In this document: in pieces, positions 31,722-41,484 of the stretch
How positions within the stretch are numbered: the stretch's first letter is position 1
Layout: the number at the start of each line of letters is the position of its first letter
From: Halictus rubicundus
Taxonomy: Eukaryota; Arthropoda; Insecta; Hymenoptera; Halictidae
Assembly: GCF_050948215.1 (NCBI RefSeq)
Contig: NC_135153.1
Span: 4,182,058 to 4,246,057, forward strand
Direction: 5' to 3'
DNA length: 64,000 nt
The notes under the pieces: model-generated
Told to the model about the DNA's origin: nothing
Databases searched by the model: none
The model's input: the letters and a program-made list of their open reading frames with translations, nothing else
Made by a program: the position numbers and the translations under genes

Positions 31722-33437
31722 CAGTGTGTTCCGCGAGCTCTGTCCGCTTGAATATCTTGGTTATTTCAAACAATACGACAAAATTTTAATTTTGCAGAAG
31801 TTGTAGGGTTTAAGAATCTACATAATATGGTAAAAATGATATTCTTGCAAGTGGAGGCGTAGAGGAGATATAAATTGGAATGTCCAATTTTTTATGCTCG
31901 ATTTCGATAGATTGGCGTATTCTAATTATAAAAGTGCTAAAGTGTATTTGTCCTAAAACTTACCGTTGCTGAGATATTTGACTGTTTTCATTCTATTACT
32001 TTCTTTATGGGACGTATTCAAGGATATGCTCGCTACGTCAAATGTACACATTGCTAGGCTTTCGACGTCACTCAGTGTCAGTCAGTTTCTCAGTTAGTGA
32101 ACATAAGATAGTCAATATGAAATTTCCATTCGAAGAACAATTGGAGATGCTTGCAATTTATGGAGGAAGTAAGAGAAACGCAATTGTGCCTCGAAATTTG
32201 TACGGTGAAAGATATCCAAACCGCATATGCCCTTCACGCAAGATTTTTGAAAGATTGTGTAAAAAATTAAAAGAAACTGGAAGTCGTGCTGTTCGTAAGA
32301 TGAATCGTGTAGTGATGAAGATAATGAAATTAATGTTGTTGCAATGGTACATCGTAATACTCACATCAGCACGAATCTGAAGTCAGCAAAAGTAGTGCAT
32401 CACGAATTCTCACTCGTCACAAATATCATCCGTACCACATTAGCTTTCACCAGAAATTACATGACATGGATTATAAACCGTGTTAGATTTTGTGGATGAG
32501 CTCAAGAGCAGCTACAAATCAATTCACACTTTTTCTCTTTAATACTATTTACCGATAAGGCTACTTTTACCAGCACTGGCCGTGTTAATTTACATAACAC
32601 GCATTATTGGTCGGTACAAAATCCTCACTGGCTACGAGAAATTGATAGTCGAAGACGCTGGTACATTAATGTGTGGTGTGGAATCATAGGGCAACAAATA
32701 ATTGGGCCCTATTTCGTTGACGGCACTTTTACTGATCGAAAATATGATACGCTCTTAAGAAATACATTGCCAAATTTATTAGAAAACGTGCCATTAAGCG
32801 TTCGTCAGACAATGTGGTATCAGCACGATGGATGTCAAACACACTACGCTCGAAGGGTGAGAAGTACACTTACTGAAATATTCCCAATTCGATGGATAGG
32901 ACGCGGTGGCACTATTTGTTGGCCAGCACGAAGTCCAGATTTAACACCTCTAGATTTTTTCTTATGGGGAACATTGAAAAATATTGTGTATCGAGATGCA
33001 CCAACAACTCCGGAAGATATGAAGCAACGAATTATCGCAGCGTGTGCTACAATAGACGCTCCAACAATAAGACGTGTAAGAGACGCAACAGTTCAAAGAC
33101 TACAACGTTGCATCGCTGCAGATGGCCGCCATTTCCAACATTCTTCATGAAAACAGTCAAATATCTCAGCAACGGTACGTTTTAGGACAAATATACTTTA
33201 GTAATTTTATACTCGGAATACGCCAATCTATCGAAATCGAGCATAAAAAATTGGACATTCCATTAAAAAAAAAAACAAAGGTGACCTCTATATCTTCTTT
33301 ACGCCTCCACTTGCAAGAATATCATTTATACTGTATTATGTAGTTTCTTAAACCCTACAACTTCTGTAACTAACATTTTCTCGTATTGTTTAAAGTAACC
33401 AAGATATTCAAGTGCACAGAGCTCGTGGGACATGCTG
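31722..33437 (+). mobile_element. F3: DD41D mariner, full length 1716 bp with ~260-bp TIRs
   Basis: The left end CAGTGTGTTCCGCGAGCTCT and right end AGAGCTCGTGGGACATGCTG are inverted, flanked by TA on each side (31720-31721, 33438-33439). The inverted arms continue for about 260 bp each (GAAGTTGTAGGGTTTAAGAA, ATCTCAGCAACGGTACGTTT). The transposase reads on the + strand between the arms but is frameshifted. A solo left arm of the same family is at 51785-52080. Confidence 0.9.
32117..33150 (+). pseudogene. DD41D mariner-like transposase, frameshifted
   Basis: The N-terminus (Met at 32117, MKFPFEEQLEMLAIYGGS) is followed by an HTH resembling the DUF4817 type: YGERYPNRICPSRKIFERLC. A frameshift near 32310, another near 32370-32480 and a TGA at 32497-32499 break it. 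From 32500 the frame is open to the stop at 33148-33150. The catalytic part shows LFTDKATF (first Asp kept; the following Glu of relatives is Lys), WYQHDGCQTHYARR (second Asp) and SPDLTPLDFFLW (third Asp). Forty-one residues separate the last two Asp, hence DD41D. It is inactive, but the catalytic C-terminus is well preserved. Confidence 0.9.
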
Positions 33438-33527
33438 TATGTCAACAACACGAGTCTTGCCAGTATCGTGTATCGTTTAGGAGACACATTCTTTGATCCG
33501 CACCGAACGTTCCTGTCCTACACGCTG

Positions 33528-34820
33528 CATGTCAAATAACGGGGGTCTGGCAGCGACAAATGTCGTCTAGAAGATTGTACGCGGCGGAAGCGTGAGGAAT
33601 AACGCGGTAGAAGGAGAAATTAGAGTGGGGGGACAAGTCTTGATCTGGCGACTCTGGGCACAGCTACGGGTAAAACTACGGGCAAGTGACTTAGGGGAGT
33701 GGGGGAAGGCCGTATCACAGAGCCGTAGCTGGCCACGTAGCTGTGACAACGCGTGTGACAAATACGTGCTGCATGGGCGTGGCTTCGTGCCCGCTGTTCT
33801 GTGTATGCCCAGAGCAAGATACTCGCAGCCCGTACGGGCAGACCGGCTCTGTGTTAGAGGTTCACGGACACGTGGGTGGAAATGTGGTGGTTACATAATA
33901 TTGCCCATCCTTGGTGTAGAGTGTCTCAAACCTACAATCTTTGGCTCGCTCTGCAGTGTCTGTACGCAGCTTTACATTAAGTGTTTGAATTCGGCGCCAC
34001 TGCTCTTCCTTTACGCAAGGCAATCTTTGAGGAATTCGCATTTGTGCTTCCCCACCTCTCTTAATTTTCCATGATAGAGAAAATTGTAAAGACATGCTGA
34101 ATCGATTCGAAATAAATGTGAAAAAATAATTAAATATGATCGAAACTGCGTTGTTCGAGGGAGCACTGCACATTTTGTTCGACTGGACGAAAATATGACG
34201 CACGATCGTGGCTATCGTGGCCACGCAACGACGCGGTCACACGCAATAAAATGTCCTCCGATCGGGACGCGGCGAAGCACAGAAAGAATCCGACTTTTCC
34301 TTCAAACAATGCAAGTGCCGTGACGCGGCGACATTGTCCTGCCAGAGGACAAAGAAGCACCGAGAATAGAGTAGGAATATGCTTTCTGTGCGCCGCGTAT
34401 CCGATCGAAGTCGCGGAAATTGCAATGGAAGCGAGATTCAGGCCTGTCGTCGTAGACCGCTAGCTGCTCGGGGCTTCCACAGGGATGAACACACAATCTC
34501 GGTTCTCGAAAGAGACTTCCCAAAGGGATCGTGGTCCCTCTCTCAATCGAGATGCCTAGTAGAATGGTGATAATATTGCAAAAATAGAATTTCTCGCGTG
34601 TAGGCTCGCGATGCTTATGTCGGCCATCAAAGGGTATCGACTCTTTCCGTATTCACCCCTTCCCCACCACCCCTCCCCGGCAGCAGCCGAGTCTGAAATT
34701 CTGTTTCATCGAAGGTGCGCTTCCATATTGAAGAGCACGTCCTTATGCTAAAAAGAAACGACTCCATCGCCTACACGCGCGCACACAACATGCACTCTCA
34801 CGGATAAGCACCGCAGGGGG
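33528..34820. other. Mixed stretch without a recognised gene
   Basis: 33528-33570 (GTCAAATAACGGGGGTCTGG) may be a decayed F1 scrap. A 160-codon + frame (33592-34074) and several shorter frames around 34130-34570 have no domain and compete with minus-strand frames. It is slightly GC-enriched. No exon could be supported. Confidence 0.35.
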
Positions 34821-34827
34821 CGCGGTG

Positions 34828-34954
34828 TTAAGTTACGTCCACCCTGAAGCAACAACGAGCAATTTTTAGTTGATCTTTTGCGTATCTTGAAAAAAAGAAG
34901 AAGGAGACAGAGGAGACGGCGAGAAGACGTTGCTTTAGCGGGGACGTAGCTTCA
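34828..34954. mobile_element. F20 MITE, 127 bp
   Basis: TTAAGTTACGTCCACCCTG at the left pairs with CGGGGACGTAGCTTCA at the right. The inner AAGCAACAACGAGCAATTTT corresponds to the same position in 29358-29523. The left flank is TTAA, the right TTCA. Confidence 0.55.
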
Positions 34955-34959
34955 GACAG

Positions 34960-35395
34960 ACGGTTAAAACGAATTCGTTTGATTTCTGCGAACTGTCAAG
35001 AATTCGAATCGAAACGAGGAAAACGTTGTTCAATATCTTCAGCGTCGTTTCATAAACTTGCTACGTTGCCGCACGTCGTCGGGGCACGTCGAAGTGGTCG
35101 ATCAGTCGACGCCATTATCGTAACGCGCCGCCATTAAAAAGAAAACGTCTATATTTAGTTTACGATGCCGAGAATTGTGAAGAAGTTTGATGCGTTACGA
35201 AGTATTTTTACTGAAGGCGAGTAAGGAAACTTTGCCGACAGCATCGCTCGAGCTTTTTGCTCGTCAGTGGATTCTTTTTCGATAACTGGAGAATTAGGTC
35301 TTTCGCGCGATAAGGAGCAGAGCCTTATTTCAGAGTTTCGAAGAAGTTTCGCTCCTTCGACTCGCTTTGGTGATTTAAATCGCAGCGTCGTTTCC
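34960..35395. other. Spacer, nothing recognised
   Basis: CpG-containing unique sequence. I see no repeats or coding signal. Confidence 0.4.
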
Positions 35396-35401
35396 TAATT
35401 A

Positions 35402-35602
35402 CAGTGCTTACTCTATATATGTCCCAAATGTCTAGCCGATAAAAGTCCCAGAACTAACCCCACTACCGCGGCATATACCATCAGAAGCTCTAGACCTTCG
35501 CTGTTCTTTTCTACGTTTGATGTAGATCAAAGAATACTATCTCCTGACCGATATATGTCTCTGGCTAGAGCCGTGTTTTGGACAAAAATAGAGTAAATAC
35601 TG
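35402..35602. mobile_element. F1 MITE, TTTACTC subfamily, TA-flanked
   Basis: It begins CAGTGCTTACTCTATATATG, ends AAATAGAGTAAATACTG, and carries AACCCCACTACCGCGG and CTCCTGACCGATATATG. TA occurs at both junctions. Confidence 0.75.
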
Positions 35603-35609
35603 TATGCGT

Positions 35610-35940
35610 TTCAGGACAATATAAGGGAGTTTTATAATTCTTCAAATTAACGGTACAGGTTTACTTCGCCTCGAGTACTAATTACAATGATTCTCATTAG
35701 AATGCAGATGTTCGTGCAGATTCATTTTCCTAAACAATATTTACACAGCGGGGATTAAATGGAATTTCTTCTTGTACAAAATTTGGAAGGACAAAAAATG
35801 AAATAAAATTATTCTAAACACTATCATCCGAACGTGTTTTATACTATCGGATGTGCTATAGTATGCATTCAATTTGCAGTTACTCATTCTTTCAACCACT
35901 TTTGTTTTACAGTTTAAATCAACAAATTTTATTTCATTTA
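35610..35940. other. AT-rich spacer, nothing recognised
   Basis: No feature beyond AT-rich sequence. Confidence 0.4.
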
Positions 35941-35944
35941 TTGG

Positions 35945-36155
35945 TGTACAAATTAATTCATGGTCCTCACGATTAATCAGTTACAACTTGATTTTAAAAT
36001 CTTCCATCCCCCAAACTAAACATTCATTTATAAAATTGAGTAAATGAATAAAATGTGATGGAAATTATTTTCGACAATACACCTTAATTGTTTGTTAATA
36101 ATCAACAAATTGATGCAGAGAAGGTTATCGATTAATTTGTAACTTTTTACAGTGT
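35945..36155. mobile_element. F19 repeat, second copy
   Basis: TACAAATTAATTCATGGTCC to GATTAATTTGTAAC, with AATTGTTTGTTAATAATCAAC inside, parallels 28266-28490. Ends are loosely inverted. Confidence 0.5.
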
Positions 36156-36159
36156 CATA

Positions 36160-36400
36160 GAAATTAAGGAGGAATGAATTTTTATCCCGAGAAACGTATG
36201 GGGTTAAAAGATGTAAGAAACCTACCTTACCGATGCGATCGGTCTACTGCATATATACTTAGAAGTATAGCACTTGTAACGCGTAAAGATTGTATGGTTA
36301 TTCATATTAAATTAACTGTGTATTAATATTAACATGTGCCATTGTTTCTCACTAAGACCATGCTTCACCAATTCCCGTAAGAAAAGGGTACGATTAGATT
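36160..36400. other. Spacer, nothing recognised
   Basis: Unique AT-rich sequence. Confidence 0.4.
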
Positions 36401-36409
36401 ATTCCAGGA

Positions 36410-36616
36410 CAGTGGTTCCTTAATCTTTTCAGTAATCCCCTTGAATTAAAAAATAAGTTCTCGCACCCCGTTGAAAAATGTGTTTCTATTTCTTTAGTTA
36501 GAAAATTACATTTATTGCAAGATAATTTATTTATTGAAAAATAAATTTTCCATCGAAAATTTAGAAACTCCTCTCGCACCCCTAGGGGTGCACGCACCCC
36601 AGGTTAAGAACCACCG
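36410..36616. mobile_element. hAT-type MITE (CAGTGGTTCYTTAA ends), 8-bp TSD
   Basis: It begins CAGTGGTTCCTTAATCTTTT and ends CAGGTTAAGAACCACCG, the widespread hAT terminal pattern. Flanking octamers TTCCAGGA (36402-36409) and TACTAGGA (36617-36624) match at six of eight positions, as expected of an old 8-bp duplication. The interior has CTCGCACCCC repeats at both subterminal regions. 207 bp, non-autonomous. Confidence 0.85.
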
Positions 36617-36779
36617 TACTAGGATAATAGTTCACCCATTTTCGCTTTACAATTTAGGTTAATAGATTCTGTTGCATTTATAATGTCACAGTTTAAGGAA
36701 ATCCGTTTCACGATACGAGGAGAATGTTCATCTTGACGAACGTATGAGGTTTAGAAGAAGATACTTAACTTTTTTTCGT

Positions 36780-37230
36780 GCGGGAGGGTGAAGCGCTAAC
36801 CAGCAAAAATTGATTTTGCCCAACCCCCTGAGGTAGGAAGCCCCGTGGATCGGTCGACGCTGACGTTTCGGCTCCAGCCGCGTCGCTCCTGACCCGCTCA
36901 ACATGCCTGCGTGCACCGACTGCAACGGCGGACAGGTGCAACGCCTTGATGTTGCGAACAAGTGCCACTGCACCTGGAGGTCGGTGCCACGTGGCACTGG
37001 TTCAAAGGTCACGGCACGCGTCGCAACCTCCGGTGTCGATATTGTTAGCGCATCGGGGCCGGGCCGCAGATGCACTTACGCGGACGTCCGATGCAGTCGC
37101 AGTTCCCAACCGTTGGCACGTCGTCATCCTCGGCGACGTGGTCGACCCATGCATCATCATCATCGGGGAACCCCGAACGGCCAGGTCCAACACGATCATG
37201 GCGAAAATAAAAATGAAATAAATATCTCAT
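36780..37230. other. Isolated GC-rich block, possibly foreign or retroelement-derived
   Basis: A sharp GC-rich, CpG-rich segment in AT-rich DNA, with frames of 66-124 codons on both strands. On + (36903) it begins MPACTDCNGGQVQRLDVANK with CxxC and CHC cysteines. On minus, frames contain GPGRSGFPDDDDAWVDHVAE and a Cys-rich CTCPP segment. No frame is clearly the coding one. It could be a retroelement scrap, an unrecognised exon or a CpG island. Confidence 0.3.
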
Positions 37231-37232
37231 TG

Positions 37233-37630
37233 CTACACTCCGCATCTTTACGCAAAATAAAAATTGTATGCATTTAGTTACAGGAGCTATTTAGGAATGT
37301 CTTTTTTCCCTTAAGGGGGGATTCTCGTATAACAAGTACAAAAATCATTTCTTTTACAAAAACTATTTATATTAGCGGAGTAAAACTTGTAAGCAACTAG
37401 AAACTATACGAAAACATTTTTTTTTTGTTTCAATTTTTTATTAACTCTGTGAGAATGATTACAATCCTATAAACCTTGTTAAGAAAATTGCTAATATTGG
37501 CGTGCAGTGTAGCAAGTGTCACAGTTATCTGAAAGCAAAGAATGAAGAATTATTAAGAACCAACATTTGAGAAAAAATATAGAGAATTGCAAAAGTTATG
37601 GATTTTTAGAGGAAGTATACTTGTATATTT
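37233..37630. other. AT-rich spacer, nothing firm
   Basis: It may contain the diverged left half of the hAT-type copy that ends at 37799. Confidence 0.35.
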
Positions 37631-37632
37631 TT

Positions 37633-37799
37633 ACACAGTCCTACAAAATAAGTCTCACTATTTTAAATATTTTCCAAATAAAATACTATTTTTAAATAGC
37701 ATTTGAAAAACTTTTTCTTAGAAATAAAATAATTTATTTGCATGATTAGAGGTATGCTTTAAAAATAAAATTAACTATTTACTATTTTGCCCAACACTG
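37633..37799. mobile_element. Right part of hAT-type MITE (same family as 47246-47856)
   Basis: TTACACAGTCCTACAAAATA through ACTATTTTGCCCAACACTG is closely similar to 47660-47856. The left end and octamer duplication are not visible here. Confidence 0.65.
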
Positions 37800-37804
37800 G
37801 CACG

Positions 37805-38115
37805 CACACGATTACGTTCCGTCTCATCGACACGGTCAAGTGGACTGTAGTAGTAGGCTTTTGTCTATACATATAACTCCACACAATCAAATTTTGCAGA
37901 AACTTTAACAGCTTATATCTCAATAACTATTTGTTTGCGAAATACGGTTCCTTTCAAACTTTCTCTTTTCTCCATGTATAGAAGATGTTGATGTAAAGAA
38001 AAACTTTAACAACAATTTCCTTTGTTATAAGAAAATTACTTTTTACACACCCCGTACATACCATAGAAAATATATGTATCATTTTTTGTATGTCTTGAAC
38101 GAACTATTGAAAGGG
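37805..38115. other. Spacer, nothing recognised
   Basis: Unique sequence. No element ends could be paired. Confidence 0.4.
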
Positions 38116-38118
38116 TCA

Positions 38119-38216
38119 CTTTTCTACGTTCGACAGTGTATCAAAGAATAGTATCTTCTAGCCGATTTATGTCCCTGGATAGACCCGTGTTGTGGACATA
38201 TATCGAGTAGACACTG
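38119..38216 (+). mobile_element. F1 MITE, 5'-truncated TTTACTC subfamily
   Basis: It starts inside the family (CTTTTCTACGTTCGACAG, compare 35505), passes through TTCTAGCCGATTTATGTCC and ends CATATATCGAGTAGACACTG followed by TA. Confidence 0.7.
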
Positions 38217-38334
38217 TACTGTGTATATAAGAATATATGCATGTTCTATTTGTATATCACAATTACGTATTAGACAATAACAATTATTGTGTACGGTAGT
38301 ATGCAACTACGCCGACACTCTTCGCAAATACAGT

Positions 38335-38480
38335 CACGCGTGTACGGGGTGGGCGTCGAAAATCGAAAATCGTGGCGTAATTGAACCGACTGGACGTGCG
38401 AAAATAAATGGAGAAATGTAGAATGAAATTTTTCCACGCCGGGGAATGATTTACGAGAAAAATGAACTTAAACATCTGTC
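38335..38480. mobile_element. F11-related fragment
   Basis: AATGTAGAATGAAATTTTTC then ACGCCGGGGAATGATTTACG parallels the left arm of 15605-15893. The ends are not preserved. Confidence 0.4.
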
Positions 38481-38817
38481 GGGCACGTGGGAAAGTCGTT
38501 ATTCATTTTTTTTTGGTCACTCCGTTAAGAGCTTTGCGTTATATTATTTGTGTTTCGCTGTAATTGTCTACCAGCTGTCAGTTGCGAAATAATAAAATCG
38601 ATAGAAAAGAGATAATACCGTATCGGTGTCGTTTTTGAGGATAAGTAGAAACGGTAGACGATATACAGACACAGTCGTTCATAGCGACAAGCTATTTTCA
38701 TTTCAATCCTTGAGTGGTATACTGTTCCCTAGGAATGCGATCTGTCACTTTGGTGAGTTTTTGAAGATTCCGTAAAAATTGCACAGAGGTACTTCAAGGT
38801 TACGTTATTATTCGTGC

Positions 38818-39305
38818 CGATTTTTAAGGAAAACTCAAACGTAGTACATTTAAATTTCGATATACATTTATCGAATTATTATAAGTGCCATTTTGTTCCA
38901 TAATCTTCCTCCATCTTTCACGCAACTTGCGATTTTCGGCGAAAAACTTAAATCTGATTTTTTATGTCGACCAAAGAGTTAAAGTTTTTGTCATTATGGG
39001 AATTTTGTATTGATCTAAAGAGATGAAAATCTGAGGGTGTAATGTCTAGTTAATAGGTTGAATGGGGTAGCACATCCCAACGAAGCTCCAACAGCTTTTG
39101 GAAAAAAAGCATCAAATGCCTATAATTCACTCTGTTTCCTTCCATGTTTAAGAGCGTATAAAACTAACAAAAATTAATGCATCCTAATCAAACTTCTTTC
39201 TAAAAACGCCTGCAAGATCACCTCTTTAGACTATGTACGCATACCATTCGTTTTCAATCATTCTGACATATTCAGAAAAACGAACTCTTTCCGGACAACT
39301 CAATA
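38818..39305 (-). pseudogene. F13: internally deleted mariner, second copy
   Basis: On the minus strand it starts TATTGAGTTGTCCGGAAAG at 39305. It has a Met start (MEGNRVNYRHLMLF, about 39150), then the third catalytic motif WDVLPHSTY, a TAA stop and LDITPSDFHLFRS, then NDKNFNSLVDIKN and the C-terminal ENRKLRERWRKIMEQNGTY. The HTH and first two Asp regions are deleted at the same place as in 19073-19530, and the same TAA replaces the Ser codon. This copy keeps the 5' inverted end and lacks the 3' one; the other copy is the reverse. Confidence 0.85.
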
Positions 39306-39435
39306 GTTTAGAACTACGAAATCGGAACGCTCAAAAGAATCTGAAGAAACTTTACATTTGCAATTATCTTGCAATACATTACCGAAGAGCAGTGTACAGA
39401 AAATTTTGCTGGGGTCACGAAAGATCCCAGGGTTC

Positions 39436-39810
39436 CATTCGAGGGTTAACTTTAACCATTATGCATAATTTTATTCCGATATAAGACCACACTTTTTATC
39501 TCGAAATAAGAAAATATCCTCTAGTTATTCTTCATCCGAAATACGACGGAAACCGATCCCGAGCCATCGCCTTATATCGAAAGAAACCTGTAGTGATCGG
39601 TGTGGGTCAGAAATGACTCCGGCATAGGCTTAGATGTACAATTTTATTCCGATATAAGTCGACGCTTTTTATTTCGAAATAAGAAAATCGGTATCCCCTC
39701 TTCTTCTTCTTCATCCGAAATAAGATGAAAGCCGGTCCCGAGCCATCGCCTTATATCGAAAGAACACTGTAGTGAAATATCGGCGTGGGTCAGAAATGAC
39801 TCTGTATGTA
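39436..39810 (-). mobile_element. F4 fragment, two inverted units
   Basis: Inverse copies of the F4 unit (AATTTTATTCCGATATAAG, then GAGCCATCGCCTTATATCG, CAGAAATGACTCCGGCATAG) start at about 39471 and 39644. The left junction carries CGAGGGTTAA. It is a rearranged copy with about two tandem units. Confidence 0.65.
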
Positions 39811-39814
39811 TGTA

Positions 39815-40470
39815 TCATACCTATGCATAGCTTCTCTATGATTCATACGGATGCATTTGTTGTTCCTTTAGGAGTATACATGTTGCAGAACCTCGCGGTA
39901 ACTAGTTAAACCGATTAACCGCTCTATGGTTATTGAATATCGACGATTACAGCGCGAGTTGCGTGTTTCGAGGAAAAACGTCCGAGAACGCGAAATAAAA
40001 TAACTTCGAATCTCACGTATTTAATCTTTATATACGAATACCGAATAATTAAAACAGAACAAACGCGTTTAATTTAAATTCTCCTTTCGACCTGTCATCT
40101 ATCAACCGGACATCAAACGGTTTAACTGAAGGTACGAATTGCAGATTATTATGCGCGATGTGTACGAATATCGTAAAAAAATATGTTGTTTCTCTTTTCC
40201 TGTAAATACTTTTCCGTAACAATGTGGCTGCGTTTCCAGTTGACTCGCGAACAAAGCAACGTATTATCAATACAATATCTGTGCATTCTCTGGAAATGAA
40301 AATTCCTCCTCGAACGATCCAATTCAAATATTTATCCATCCTTCTCAGAGTTCATGATCTCGTTTGATTCTCGGAGGATTCGACGGATTCGTGCGTTTCA
40401 TTTATTTCTGCGAGAACGGTGCTCGCGTGTCCCCCGAAATATTGAACGATGATTTACGTGATTTTTTTAC
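39815..40470. other. Spacer, nothing recognised
   Basis: A 96-codon minus-strand frame (40339-40049) has no domain. I see no repeats. Confidence 0.4.
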
Positions 40471-40476
40471 ACTATA

Positions 40477-40684
40477 CAGTGAATTCTCGATATATGTCAA
40501 TACGGGTCTTGCCAGCGTCATGTATCGTCCAGGAGACATACCCTAGCCGTGTTATGTTTACTCTCCTCGGCGTCCATGGCCTCTCGAGCTTCCTGGCCCC
40601 TCATGGGGTATACCCCGCGGTATTGGGGATAATTCCGCGACGTTTATCACCCAGGCTTTGGCGACATATATAGAGAAATCACTG
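40477..40684 (-). mobile_element. F1 MITE, GAATTC subfamily, TA-flanked
   Basis: It begins CAGTGAATTCTCGATATATG, ends ATATATAGAGAAATCACTG, with TA outside both. It carries CCGCGGTATTGGGGATAATT, the inverse of the core seen in other copies. 208 bp with intact ends. Confidence 0.85.
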
Positions 40685-40929
40685 TATTCACTTCTGACTG
40701 TATAGAATGCTTGACTGTAACTGAAAATACTGCATCGTTTCTTGTCAGTCAGTTCTGTGATTCGATTCTTATTTCTAGGATTATTATTGTTATTCTGTGG
40801 AGATAAAAGAAGCCTTTGGGACCGCTTCGCGTCATTGTCGCTGTACTATAATTTTGTTCCTACAGCAACGAGACTTCGGAATATTAAACTTAAATGTACA
40901 AATGACAATAAATAATTATTTGAGAATTT

Positions 40930-40976
40930 TTCACCCCGCGGTAGTGGGAATAATAAATATAGAAAAATCGCTGTGT
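40930..40976 (-). mobile_element. F1 scrap
   Basis: CACCCCGCGGTAGTGGGAAT, then TAGAAAAATCGCTGTGTA, is a decayed right half of an inverted F1 copy. Confidence 0.45.
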
Positions 40977-41021
40977 ACCGCATGGACCGTCACGTAACGA
41001 CAAGGACAAGACTTGTTACTA

Positions 41022-41115
41022 GACTGCGGATTTTATGCATTTATGATAGAAATTAATAGCTGCAATTTGAAATAGTAGAAATATTAAACGAATCGAAGAG
41101 CATCCATTTATTATT
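41022..41115 (+). mobile_element. F7 left half
   Basis: After TA, GACTGCGGATTTTATGCATT is followed by sequence parallel to 16695-16790. The right end is absent. Confidence 0.55.
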
Positions 41116-41339
41116 TTTCGACCCGCCAAAATGATCGAAGTGTAGAAGAAATTCTTATGTAGCTCCTGTTTATTGCATCAGGCCCAAAAAACTTTCATTT
41201 TGAGAACGATTTTAGGGGTTTTTAGGGTCGAAAAATCCTACTTCTAGCAGTACTTGTTTGCCAGAATGAAGAACTGTCTTTATAAAACTACCCTTATAGA
41301 GGGTGATTCCACCTGAGAGATTGGAACTTTGCTAGTTGA

Positions 41340-41482
41340 TTTCGAATGTGATTTTAAGCAATTAATAATGACATTTTTTAAATATTCATTATGCTTTAAA
41401 AATAAGTATAATTAATATGAACACAGGAATTGGTACTCCCACGGTGATTGGGTCCCTTACCCAATTCTATAAAAACGCCCAC
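41340..41482. mobile_element. F15 right half
   Basis: CATTATGCTTTAAAAATAAG, then ATTGGTACTCCCACGGTGAT and TGGGTCCCTTACCC, matches the right half of F15 at 43855-44048 and 47944-48100. There is no left end. Confidence 0.5.
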
Positions 41483-41484
41483 TT

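Larger units (their letters stand above)
31704..33480 (-). mobile_element. F1 MITE split by a mariner insertion
   Basis: CAGTGAATTCTCGATATA (31704-31721) and TATGTCAACAACACGAG (33438 onward, then CCAGTATCGTGTATCGTTTAGG) are contiguous in intact copies such as 45456-45580. The mariner at 31722-33437 sits exactly at the TA inside GATATATGTC, duplicating TA. The outer part beyond 33480 is lost. Confidence 0.8.

Noticed and set aside
33592..34074. 160-codon + frame with several Cys residues
   Set aside because: No domain or secretion signal, competing minus-strand frames and no splice context; coding status unsupported.
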